Shown here: piece by piece, positions 33,083 to 40,743 of the stretch
Numbering within the stretch: the first letter of the stretch is position 1
Layout of the letters: the number at the start of each line of letters is the position of its first letter
NCBI RefSeq assembly: GCF_004005905.1
Contig: NZ_SACO01000002.1
Coordinates: 124,001-188,000 of the forward strand
DNA length: 64,000 nt
From: Novosphingobium umbonatum
Lineage (GTDB): Bacteria > Pseudomonadota > Alphaproteobacteria > Sphingomonadales > Sphingomonadaceae
Direction of reading: 5' to 3'
Notes under the pieces: generated by a model
Databases searched by the model: none
Told to the model about the DNA's origin: nothing
What the model saw: the letters and a program-made list of their open reading frames with translations, nothing else
Made by a program: the position numbers and the translations under genes

Positions 33083-33718
33083 ATGAGCGACGACCTGCTC
33101 GAAAATTACAAGCGCGCCTACAACACACGTGTCGGCTTTGGCCAAAAGCCCGCGCTGGTGATGATCGATTTCTGCCGCGGCTATTACGAGCCGGATTGCG
33201 ACCTTTATTGCGGTCAGCCGGTGTTTGACGCCATCGAGAGCGCCCTGCGCGTGCGCGAAGTGGCGCGTGAGGCGGGCGTGCCGGTGATCCTCACCTGTGT
33301 GCAATATCATGCCAGCGGCGTGGATGGCGGGCGCTTCTTTGAAAAGGCCGCTCCCTTGCGCTATTTCGTGAAGGGCCATCCGATGGCCGAATGGGGGCCG
33401 GGTCTGGTGCCTTTTGACGATGAATTGGTGATCCCCAAACAATATCCCAGCGCTTTCTTCGGCACTTCCTTGGCCAGCACCTTGACCGCGATGGGCGTGG
33501 ACAGCGTGTTCCTCACCGGCCTGTCCACCAGCGGATGCGTGCGCGCCTCCTGCGTCGATGCGATGAGCCATGGTTTCAAGACCGCCGTGATTGCCGATGC
33601 CTGCGGCGACCGTCATGCCGCTCCGCATGAGGCCAATCTGTTCGACATGAACGCCAAATATGCCGATGTGGTCAGCGAGGCTGAGGCCATCGCATTCCTG
33701 CAGACGCTCAAAGCCTGA
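33083..33718 (+). CDS. Isochorismatase-family amidohydrolase (maleamate / N-carbamoylsarcosine amidase type), copy 1
   Basis: Protein of 211 residues. The catalytic triad is D29 (MIDFCRGYY), K119 (VIPKQYPSAFF) and C152 (STSGCVRASC). The N-terminal YKRAYNTRVGFGQKPAL and RGYYEP blocks match the N-carbamoylsarcosine amidase/maleamate amidohydrolase (NicF) branch more than isochorismatase proper. It would release ammonia from a terminal amide. Placement directly after a LeuCD-like hydratase fits maleamate to maleate to malate. It is about 90% identical to the protein at 50343. Last gene of the operon starting at 30016. Confidence 0.87.
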   Translation: MSDDLLENYKRAYNTRVGFGQKPALVMIDFCRGYYEPDCDLYCGQPVFDAIESALRVREVAREAGVPVILTCVQYHASGVDGGRFFEKAAPLRYFVKGHPMAEWGPGLVPFDDELVIPKQYPSAFFGTSLASTLTAMGVDSVFLTGLSTSGCVRASCVDAMSHGFKTAVIADACGDRHAAPHEANLFDMNAKYADVVSEAEAIAFLQTLKA

Positions 33719-33727
33719 TTCTGTTAC

Positions 33728-33757
33728 GGGGGGAGGACGCGCTACCCTCCCCCCTTC
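33728..33757 (+). terminator. Probable terminator after isochorismatase copy 1
   Basis: GGGGGGAGG (33728-33736) pairs with CCTCCCCCC (33746-33754), followed by only TTC. A strong stem with a weak tail, directly after the last gene of the operon. Confidence 0.6.
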
Positions 33758-33805
33758 AACCGCCCCGATCCACCCCGAAAAAGCCCCGTCAATCTTGCTG
33801 GAAAC

Positions 33806-33831
33806 CATCAATGAAAAGCATTTCATTGATG
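33806..33831. repeat. Perfect inverted repeat in the region before a TonB receptor
   Basis: An 11-bp arm, CATCAATGAAA (33806-33816), is repeated in reverse at 33821-33831 around AGCA. It is AT-rich without a T-run, so a protein-binding site is more likely than a terminator. It lies 226 bp upstream of the TonB receptor start. The rest of the 339-bp gap (33719-34057) shows no gene. Confidence 0.6.
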
Positions 33832-34057
33832 CATCCGATCTATCTTTTCCGACAGCCGATCAGCGCGCCAGAAAAGACTTGCCACAAGATTAACCAAACC
33901 ATTCAATCCCCAAAAGCCGCAAATGCCAGCAATCATCACCCATGATTCCTGACAGAGTAGACCTGTATCCATCGAACAGGTGATGTTGAACAAGACGGCC
34001 TACTTGGGATGAAGAACGCTTGAACGGGGTGCGATAAAATCAAAAACGGGGAATTTC

Positions 34058-36508
34058 ATGCGCAGATCATCGAGGCAAGCATTCTATTCATTTGGCGCCT
34101 GCACCATGGCCCTTGCCATAGCCACGCCCGCCATGGCCCAACAGGCCAGCGACAGCAGCGGCGAACTGGTCGTCACCGCCCGCCGCGTGAACGAAAGGCT
34201 CAGCGATGTCCCCGCCTCGGTCACCGTGCTGGGTGAAGCGGCGCTGGCCAAGGCAGGCATATCCAAGGCCGATGATTTCGTGAAACTGACCCCCGGCGTC
34301 ACCATTGTTTCGGGCACGTCGGAAGCTGGCGACATCCAGATCAACATCCGCGGCGTCAATGGTGCGCGCGATGCCGAAGGTTCGGTGGCTCTGGTGGTCG
34401 ATGGCATCCTCAAAACCAACACTGCCTCGCTCAACCAGCCCCAAGGCTCGCTGACTCAGGTCGAAGTGCTCAAAGGCCCGCAGGGCGCCATTTATGGCCG
34501 CAATGCCACCGCCGGTGCCTTTGTGATCCAGACCCGCAAGCCGACCGACATCCTGTCCGGTGGCGCGCGCCTGTCCTATGCCACGCAAAACACCGCAAAG
34601 GGCGATGTCTGGCTGGCCGGCCCCTTGGCCGAGGGCGTGGGCTTTGTGCTGGCGGGCGATTATTCCACCACCGATGGCTTCTATCGCAACGCCTATCTCG
34701 GCAATTCCAAGCTGGTCGATTACCAGCATGGCTACAACCTGCATGGCCGCATTGTCGCCGATCTGGGCGCGGGCACCACATTGGACACCAAGGCGCATTT
34801 TGGACAGCTCAAAGGTGCCTCGATCGCCTTTAACGCCGCCTTCGCCCTGCCCGCCTTTGCCAGCGCCACCGGCATTTCCACCTTCAACGAAAATGTGAAC
34901 AGCCACAATTTCCTGTTCACCAACAATATCGTACCGGTGAACCAGCAAAAGACGCTGGAGCTCTCCTCCAAGCTGACCCATGATTTTGATGCAGGCACGC
35001 TGACCGCATGGGTGGCCTATAATGACATCCGCAACTGGCTGGTGGCCGATGGCACCTCGGCCGATTTCCAGCTGTTCACCAGCGCGGTCAATCCCGCCGT
35101 GTCCAAGGTGACCAGCACCTGCGCCGCCTCGGTCGCCTCGCTGACCGGCTATCCCATGGCCAGCCCGACCTATATCAGCACCACCCCGGCATCCTCGCTG
35201 TTCGGCGCCTATAGCCCCACCACCTGCGATGGCAGCCAGTATCAGCGGCGTGAACAGCGTGACATCAGCGGCGAATTGCGCTTTGCCAGCCGCGCGGGCG
35301 GCGATCTCAACTGGCAATTGGGCGCCTATTTCATCCATATCGACCGCCGCGCCATTGTGCAGTCGCAGGCCGATATGGGCCAAGGCGCGGCCAAGGCAGT
35401 CTATCAGAGCCCAACCAGCACCAGCCCGACCAACCAGCTTTTTGACGACAGTTTCAAAACCAACGCCTATGCCCCCTTTGCCTCGGGTGATTATTCCATC
35501 ACCAAGGCGCTCAATTTCGGCGTAGCCCTGCGCTATGACGTCGAAGAACGCCATGTGCGCAACAATGTGCCGCTGCTGCTTGATCCCTTCACCGGCCATT
35601 GCCTCAATCCGGGGCAAGGCCTGGGCAGCACCTGCACCGCCATCGCGCCCAAATCGCGCACTTTCCAGCAATTCGAGCCCAAGGTCACCCTGCGCTATCG
35701 CTTTGGTCCCGAAGCCACTGCCTATGCCAATTGGGGCGTAGGCTTCAAATCGGGCGGCTTCAACAATCAGGGCGCATCGGCCATCATCGCCAGCTATTTC
35801 GGCGCCATCGGTTCCGAAGCGCGGATCGAGGATATCTACAAGGCGGAAAAATCCAGCAGCCTTGAAGCGGGCATCAAAGGCCGCCTTGGTCCGGTCGATT
35901 ATGCGCTGGCCGGATATTACAACAGCGTGCGCAACATGCAGTTCTTCGAATTTTTCGTCGGCTCGTTCGGCCTGCTGCGCGTGGTGGAAAATATCGACAA
36001 GGTCGATCTGAAAGGGCTGGAAGGCAATCTGAACGTCAAGCTACGTCAGGGCTGGACCGCCTTTGCCTCGGCCAATGTGATGGATTCCAAGATCAAGGCC
36101 AACAGCGTGCGCCCATCAACCGTGGGCAACAAATCGCCCTACACCGCCGATTACACCCTCAATCTGGGCAGCCAGTTTGAAACGCCCATCAATGACAAGG
36201 TCGGCCTGTTGCTGCGCGCCGATTACCGCCTGACCGGCCCGACATGGTTCCATGTGGTGCAGGCCCAGACCAACCCCACCATCTTTGGCGCGCCGGGCAA
36301 TTATACCGGCACCCGCCGCAATGCCTTTGGCGTGGTCGATCTGCGCGCTGGCCTGTCGGGCAAGGCATGGAGCCTGACCGCCTATGGCACCAATGTGTTC
36401 GACAAGCGCTATCTGGCCGAAGTCATTCCGGCGGTGGAATTTGGCGGCTCCTTTGTCTCGCCCGGAGCACGCGCGCAATATGGGCTGGAACTGGCGCTGA
36501 AGTTCTAA
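34058..36508 (+). CDS. TonB-dependent outer membrane receptor
   Basis: Protein of 816 residues with a signal peptide (to about AMAQQ). The plug domain includes ELVVTARRVNERLSDVPASVTVLG, VNGARDAEGSVALVVDG and VEVLKGPQGAIYGRNATAGAF. A 22-strand-type barrel follows and ends in the aromatic LALKF typical of outer-membrane insertion. The substrate is unknown; the neighbours suggest an organic compound of this pathway and not iron. GGGGAATTTC precedes the ATG. It has its own upstream region with an inverted repeat and its own terminator, and no LacI-type operator was seen before it. Confidence 0.93.
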   Translation: MRRSSRQAFYSFGACTMALAIATPAMAQQASDSSGELVVTARRVNERLSDVPASVTVLGEAALAKAGISKADDFVKLTPGVTIVSGTSEAGDIQINIRGVNGARDAEGSVALVVDGILKTNTASLNQPQGSLTQVEVLKGPQGAIYGRNATAGAFVIQTRKPTDILSGGARLSYATQNTAKGDVWLAGPLAEGVGFVLAGDYSTTDGFYRNAYLGNSKLVDYQHGYNLHGRIVADLGAGTTLDTKAHFGQLKGASIAFNAAFALPAFASATGISTFNENVNSHNFLFTNNIVPVNQQKTLELSSKLTHDFDAGTLTAWVAYNDIRNWLVADGTSADFQLFTSAVNPAVSKVTSTCAASVASLTGYPMASPTYISTTPASSLFGAYSPTTCDGSQYQRREQRDISGELRFASRAGGDLNWQLGAYFIHIDRRAIVQSQADMGQGAAKAVYQSPTSTSPTNQLFDDSFKTNAYAPFASGDYSITKALNFGVALRYDVEERHVRNNVPLLLDPFTGHCLNPGQGLGSTCTAIAPKSRTFQQFEPKVTLRYRFGPEATAYANWGVGFKSGGFNNQGASAIIASYFGAIGSEARIEDIYKAEKSSSLEAGIKGRLGPVDYALAGYYNSVRNMQFFEFFVGSFGLLRVVENIDKVDLKGLEGNLNVKLRQGWTAFASANVMDSKIKANSVRPSTVGNKSPYTADYTLNLGSQFETPINDKVGLLLRADYRLTGPTWFHVVQAQTNPTIFGAPGNYTGTRRNAFGVVDLRAGLSGKAWSLTAYGTNVFDKRYLAEVIPAVEFGGSFVSPGARAQYGLELALKF

Positions 36509-36531
36509 CGCCTGCACCTTGAACCTGAAGA

Positions 36532-36562
36532 GGCGTCGCATACCCGTGCGGCGCCCTTTTTC
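36532..36562 (+). terminator. Rho-independent terminator after the TonB receptor
   Basis: GGCGTCGCA (36532-36540) pairs with TGCGGCGCC (36547-36555) with one G-U pair, followed by CTTTTTC. Confidence 0.85.
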
Positions 36563-36584
36563 TTGCCCCCCGCCATTCTGCCGC

Positions 36585-36612
36585 TTGACAGCGACCCGCG
36601 CTCGGCTAGAAA
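36585..36612 (+). promoter_or_regulatory. Sigma-70-type promoter of the isomerase/symporter/GMC operon
   Basis: A consensus -35 TTGACA (36585-36590) and a -10-like TAGAAA (36607-36612) are 16 bp apart. The LacI-type operator begins at the next base. Confidence 0.65.
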
Positions 36613-36626
36613 TGAAAACGTTTACT
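36613..36626. promoter_or_regulatory. LacI-type operator
   Basis: TGAAAACGTTTACT, centred on AACGTT, placed right after the -10 element where a bound repressor would block transcription start. It lies 90 bp before the isomerase ATG. Confidence 0.7.
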
Positions 36627-36716
36627 AAAGCCGGCACATTCCGGCAGACGGCTGCCCGCCAACCCCGCCCCACAAGGCAGGCCAAACGGGCGGCTTCACG
36701 ATTTTCGGGACGCACC

Positions 36717-37661
36717 ATGTCGCAAAACGCTTTTGCCATTGATCTCATCACCTTCTTCCACCCTTCCTATTGGGGCGTAGAGGATGAAGCCGCCGTCATC
36801 GCATTGGGCCATGCCAGCCCGCGCGCCTTTTGGGACCGGCTGCTTGATGGCGTGGCGCAAAGCGGGGCCAAGGGAATCGAGCTGACCTTCTCCCCCTTTG
36901 GCTGGCGCGACACTTTGGCCGCCTATGGTTCGGCAGAAGCTTTCCGCGCGCAACTCGACCAGCGCGGCCTGCAATTGGCCACCGGCTTTTTCGCCGACGT
37001 GGCGGTGCAGGGCGACCTGCTCAACCCCGAAAGACAAGCCGCCCATCTGGCCGAGGGCGAGGCCTATGCCGCCTATCTGGCCAGTTTCGGGGGCGAGGTG
37101 ATGGTGATGGGCCTGCCCATGCGCCAAAGCTGGAACAGCACCCCTGCCCCCATCCTTGGCCTGAACGAAGCATCGGCCATGGCCGATTTCTGCAACCGGC
37201 TGGGCGCGGTAACCCTGCGCCATGGCGTCAAACTGGCGCTGCATACCGAGGCGCATTCGGTCTTTTCATTGGCGCGCGACATTGATCTGTTCATGCTGCT
37301 CACCGATCCGGTCTTTGTCAATTTCTGCCCCGATAGCGCGCATATCCTGCTGGGCGGCGCCGATCCGGTCGATGTGGTGAGCCGCCATGTCGAACGTGTG
37401 GTGGCCACCCATTGGAAAGACGCCACCGGCCCCGCCCCCATCCGCGTGCCCATCGACCATCTGATCCACACCCAGCACCGCCCCTTCTTCTGCGCGCTGG
37501 GTCAGGGCAAGGTCGACTGGCCGCGCTGGCGCGCCATGCTGGAACGGGCAGGCTTTGCCGGATGGAACATTGTGGAAATCGACGCCACCGCCAATCCGGT
37601 GGGCGAGGTACAGGCCTCGCTGGCCTTTCTGGACGCAGAGATCATTCCCGTTTTAGGCTAA
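36717..37661 (+). CDS. Xylose-isomerase-like TIM barrel protein (sugar phosphate isomerase/epimerase family)
   Basis: Protein of 314 residues. Metal-site candidates of the AP endonuclease 2 fold are visible: ALHTEAH (Glu/His), FCPDSAHIL (Asp/His), THWKD (His/Asp) and VEIDAT (Glu). Such proteins isomerise or epimerise sugars, inosose or hydroxypyruvate-type compounds. The ATG at 36717 is chosen because homology starts there; the longer frame from 36519 would run through the promoter and operator. It begins a LacI-controlled operon with a GPH symporter and a GMC oxidoreductase, which hints at a sugar or glycoside part of the substrate. Confidence 0.8.
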   Translation: MSQNAFAIDLITFFHPSYWGVEDEAAVIALGHASPRAFWDRLLDGVAQSGAKGIELTFSPFGWRDTLAAYGSAEAFRAQLDQRGLQLATGFFADVAVQGDLLNPERQAAHLAEGEAYAAYLASFGGEVMVMGLPMRQSWNSTPAPILGLNEASAMADFCNRLGAVTLRHGVKLALHTEAHSVFSLARDIDLFMLLTDPVFVNFCPDSAHILLGGADPVDVVSRHVERVVATHWKDATGPAPIRVPIDHLIHTQHRPFFCALGQGKVDWPRWRAMLERAGFAGWNIVEIDATANPVGEVQASLAFLDAEIIPVLG

Positions 37662-37703
37662 CGTCCTTTGGGTCGCACCAAACAGGCAGACAGGAACCGG
37701 TCG

Positions 37704-39011
37704 ATGAGTGAGACAATCAGCCTGCGCGAGCGCCTCTGCTATGGGGCAGGCAATTTCGGCGTGAACCTGCTGTTCGGCATCACCAGCGCCTATCTGATGT
37801 ATTTCTACACCGACGTCTATCGCGTCTCGCCCGCGGTGGTGGCCGAACTGTTCCTGTTGGCACGCGGGGTGGATGCGGTGTTTGACCCCTTGCTGGGTCT
37901 GGCCATCGACCGCACCAGCACGCGCTGGGGCAAGCACCGACCCTATCTCCTGTGGTTTGCTCTGCCTTTCGCGCTTTGCGGCGTGGCCGTGTTCTGGACC
38001 CCGCCCTTGGGCGAGGCAGGCAAGCTGGCCTATATCTATGCCACCTATACTGCTGTCGGCCTGCTCTATTCCTGCCTCAGCCTACCGCTCAATTCGATGC
38101 TGCCCACGCTGAGCAGCGATGTGAAGGCGCGCAACACCACCAATGCCATCCGCGAATTCATGGGATCGGCGGCGACAGTGGGCGTGGGCTATGCCACGAT
38201 GCCCATGGTGGGCGCGCTGGGCGGCGGGGATGAAAAGCGCGGTTTTCTGCTCTGCGCGATCCTGCTCTCGGCCATGACCTTGGTGGGCATTGGCGCGGCC
38301 TTTCTGGGCACGCGCGAAAGAGTGCAGGTGGAGGGCGATTTGCAGCGCCTGACCACCGCGCAATCGCTGAAAGCCACGCGGGGCAATTGGCCATGGATCG
38401 CCACCATGGGGGTCAATCTCTGTTTCTGGATCGGCTTTACCGGCCATGTGCAATCCACGCTTTACTATGCGCGCGATGTGGCGGGCCATGCCGATTGGGT
38501 GGCGCCTTTGATGGGCATGATGCTGGTGGTGCTGGCGGGCACGGCGTGTAGCGCCTTGGTCGCCAACCGGATTGGCAAACGCGCCACCGGCATCATCGGC
38601 GCAGGCATCGCCGCTGGTGCCACAGCCGCTTTGCCGCTGTCCTCCGGCTTTGGCTGGCTGATGGCGATGAATGCCCTTGGCTATGCGGGGTTGGGCCTGA
38701 TCGGCGGCCTTCTGTTCGCGCTGATGGCCGATGCGGTGGATTATGGTGCATGGAAAAGCGGCTTTCGCGCGCAGGGCTTTCTGTTTGCCGCCAGCAGCTT
38801 TGGCGTGAAACTGGGCATGAGCATTGGCGGCGCGGCGGGCGCATGGGCGCTGGCGCAGGCGCATTATGTGGCGGGCATGGTGGCCGATGATGCCATCATC
38901 CGCGCCATCCATTGGAGCCATGCCTATATCCCCGCCCTGTCCTATGTGGCCATGGGCGCCAGCCTGCTGGCCTTCCGCTTTGACGCCGGTTTTGATCATC
39001 CCGATAATTGA
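37704..39011 (+). CDS. GPH-family sodium/proton symporter (MelB-like)
   Basis: Protein of 435 residues with about twelve membrane segments. The MelB-type signature is complete: DAVFDPLLGLAIDR then TSTRWGKHRPYLL (58-83). The ATG at 37704 has AGGA nine bases upstream. It lies 42 bp after the isomerase and 15 bp before the GMC gene. It likely imports a glycoside, sugar acid or related pathway substrate across the inner membrane. It is only distantly similar to the GPH carrier at 14444. Confidence 0.9.
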   Translation: MSETISLRERLCYGAGNFGVNLLFGITSAYLMYFYTDVYRVSPAVVAELFLLARGVDAVFDPLLGLAIDRTSTRWGKHRPYLLWFALPFALCGVAVFWTPPLGEAGKLAYIYATYTAVGLLYSCLSLPLNSMLPTLSSDVKARNTTNAIREFMGSAATVGVGYATMPMVGALGGGDEKRGFLLCAILLSAMTLVGIGAAFLGTRERVQVEGDLQRLTTAQSLKATRGNWPWIATMGVNLCFWIGFTGHVQSTLYYARDVAGHADWVAPLMGMMLVVLAGTACSALVANRIGKRATGIIGAGIAAGATAALPLSSGFGWLMAMNALGYAGLGLIGGLLFALMADAVDYGAWKSGFRAQGFLFAASSFGVKLGMSIGGAAGAWALAQAHYVAGMVADDAIIRAIHWSHAYIPALSYVAMGASLLAFRFDAGFDHPDN

Positions 39012-39026
39012 GGCAGGACCACCCTC

Positions 39027-40628
39027 GTGACCTATGACTATATCATCGTTGGCGCCGGTTCGGCCGGTTGCGTGCTGGCCGACCGCCTTTCTGCCGATGG
39101 CACCAAACAGGTGCTGCTGCTCGAAGCAGGCGGGCGCAATGACTCGCCCCTGATCTCCATGCCGCGCGGCATGGCCAAGATCTGGATGCAGGCGAAATAT
39201 TACTGGCCCTTCCCTGTCAAACCCCAGCCCAAGCGCCCCGCAGGCGAGACATGGTTCTATGGCAAGGGTCTGGGCGGATCGTCCGCCGTCAATGGCACAT
39301 GGTATTATCGCGGCCAGCCCAAGGATTACGACAGCTGGGGCCAAGCAGGCTGGAACTGGGCCGAGATCGAGCGTTGCTACAGCGAGCTGGAGGCCTATCA
39401 GGGTGCCAATGGCTATGCCGAGCGCGGCAAGGGTGGCAAGCTGGAGGTGATCGCCAGCACGGATGCTTCACCCCTGACGCAAAGCCTGATGCAGGCGGGG
39501 CGCGAATTCGGGCTGGATGTGCTGGACGACGTCAACACACCCGCCAAGGCTGGCATTGGCCTGTCGCAAATGACGGTGGACCGGCGCGGCCAGCGCGTGA
39601 CCGCCTATACCGCCTTCCTGCGCGATGCGGCGCGGCGGCGGAACCTGACCATCCGCACCGATGCCTTGGTGCAACGCGTGGTGATCGAGCATGGCCGTGC
39701 CACCGGCGTTGCCGTGATCGAGGGCGGGCAAGAGCGCATCATCAAGGCCCAGGAAGTCATCCTGTCCGCCGGCGTGCTCACCAGCCCCAAACTGCTGCAA
39801 CTTTCCGGCATTGGCCCTGCCGATCTGCTGGCTCGCCATGGCATCACCCCCTTGGTGGACAATCCCGCTGTCGGCGCGAATATGAGCGAGCATATGATGG
39901 TCTCGCTCAGCTGGCGACTGCATGGTATGGCGGGGCATAATCGGGAGTTTCGTGGCTGGCGGCTCTATGCGAATGCCTTGCGCTATTTCCTCACCGGAAC
40001 CGGCCTGATGGCGCGACTGGTGCCTGATGTTTCGGCCATGGTGCCGGTGATGGCCGAAGGCGATTGGCCCGATGTGCAGATCGGCATCGCCCCCTTCTCC
40101 ATGCAGACCAGCGCAGAGGACAAGCCAGAGGCTGGTCGCGGCACCACCGAGGATCAGCCGGGCATCACCATGGTCGGTTTCTATCTGCGCCCGCATAGCC
40201 GTGGCCGCGTGGAGATCACCGGTCCCGACGCCGCCACCCCGCCGCAGGTCGATGCCGCATGGCTGGACGATCCGCGCGACAAGGAAGCCGCGCTGGCTAT
40301 GGTCAAAACCATTCGCGCCTTTGCCCGCACGCCCGCATTGGCGCCCTATGTGGGTGAGGAAACCGTGCCCGGGCCTGCGGTGCAGAGCGATGAGGACCTG
40401 GCCGAGGCCTTGTGGTGGATGCTGTCCACCGGCCTACATGGCACCGGAACCTGCCGCATGGGCGAGGCCGGACAGAACAGCGTGGTGGACGCGCAATTGC
40501 GGGTGCATGGCGTAGAGGGCTTGCGCGTGGTGGATTGCAGCGTGATGCCCACGCCCATTTCGGGCAATACCAATGGCCCCGCCATGGCGGTGGCCTGGCG
40601 CGCGGCGGAGATTATCCTTCAAGGGTGA
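39027..40628 (+). CDS. GMC-family FAD oxidoreductase
   Basis: Protein of 533 residues, the usual choline-dehydrogenase-like length. The FAD motif YIIVGAGSAGCVLADRLS is at the N-terminus; the GMC signature WFYGKGLGGSSAVNG is near 75-90; the C-terminal active-site pair His (STGLHGTGTCRMG) and Asn (SGNTNGPAMA) is present. It oxidises an alcohol, often a sugar or polyol hydroxyl. Start is GTG at 39027. It ends the LacI-controlled operon and is followed by a strong bidirectional terminator. Confidence 0.92.
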   Translation: MTYDYIIVGAGSAGCVLADRLSADGTKQVLLLEAGGRNDSPLISMPRGMAKIWMQAKYYWPFPVKPQPKRPAGETWFYGKGLGGSSAVNGTWYYRGQPKDYDSWGQAGWNWAEIERCYSELEAYQGANGYAERGKGGKLEVIASTDASPLTQSLMQAGREFGLDVLDDVNTPAKAGIGLSQMTVDRRGQRVTAYTAFLRDAARRRNLTIRTDALVQRVVIEHGRATGVAVIEGGQERIIKAQEVILSAGVLTSPKLLQLSGIGPADLLARHGITPLVDNPAVGANMSEHMMVSLSWRLHGMAGHNREFRGWRLYANALRYFLTGTGLMARLVPDVSAMVPVMAEGDWPDVQIGIAPFSMQTSAEDKPEAGRGTTEDQPGITMVGFYLRPHSRGRVEITGPDAATPPQVDAAWLDDPRDKEAALAMVKTIRAFARTPALAPYVGEETVPGPAVQSDEDLAEALWWMLSTGLHGTGTCRMGEAGQNSVVDAQLRVHGVEGLRVVDCSVMPTPISGNTNGPAMAVAWRAAEIILQG

Positions 40629-40650
40629 TCCCGCCCAACCTACAGGCACA

Positions 40651-40687
40651 AAAAGGCGCGTGAGGGATCAAACCTCACGCGCCTTTT
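40651..40687. terminator. Bidirectional terminator
   Basis: A perfect 15-bp stem, AAAAGGCGCGTGAGG (40651-40665) pairing with 40673-40687, with T-runs in both directions. It separates the GMC gene from the convergent TonB receptor. Confidence 0.92.
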
Positions 40688-40743
40688 CTTTGCGACCCAG
40701 AAGATAGGGCGGGAACCTGATATCAGGCCCCGCCCCTTCCGGC

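Noticed and set aside
36519-36716. N-terminal extension of the sugar isomerase
   Set aside because: It would translate the promoter, operator and part of the terminator tail; the conserved domain begins at 36717.
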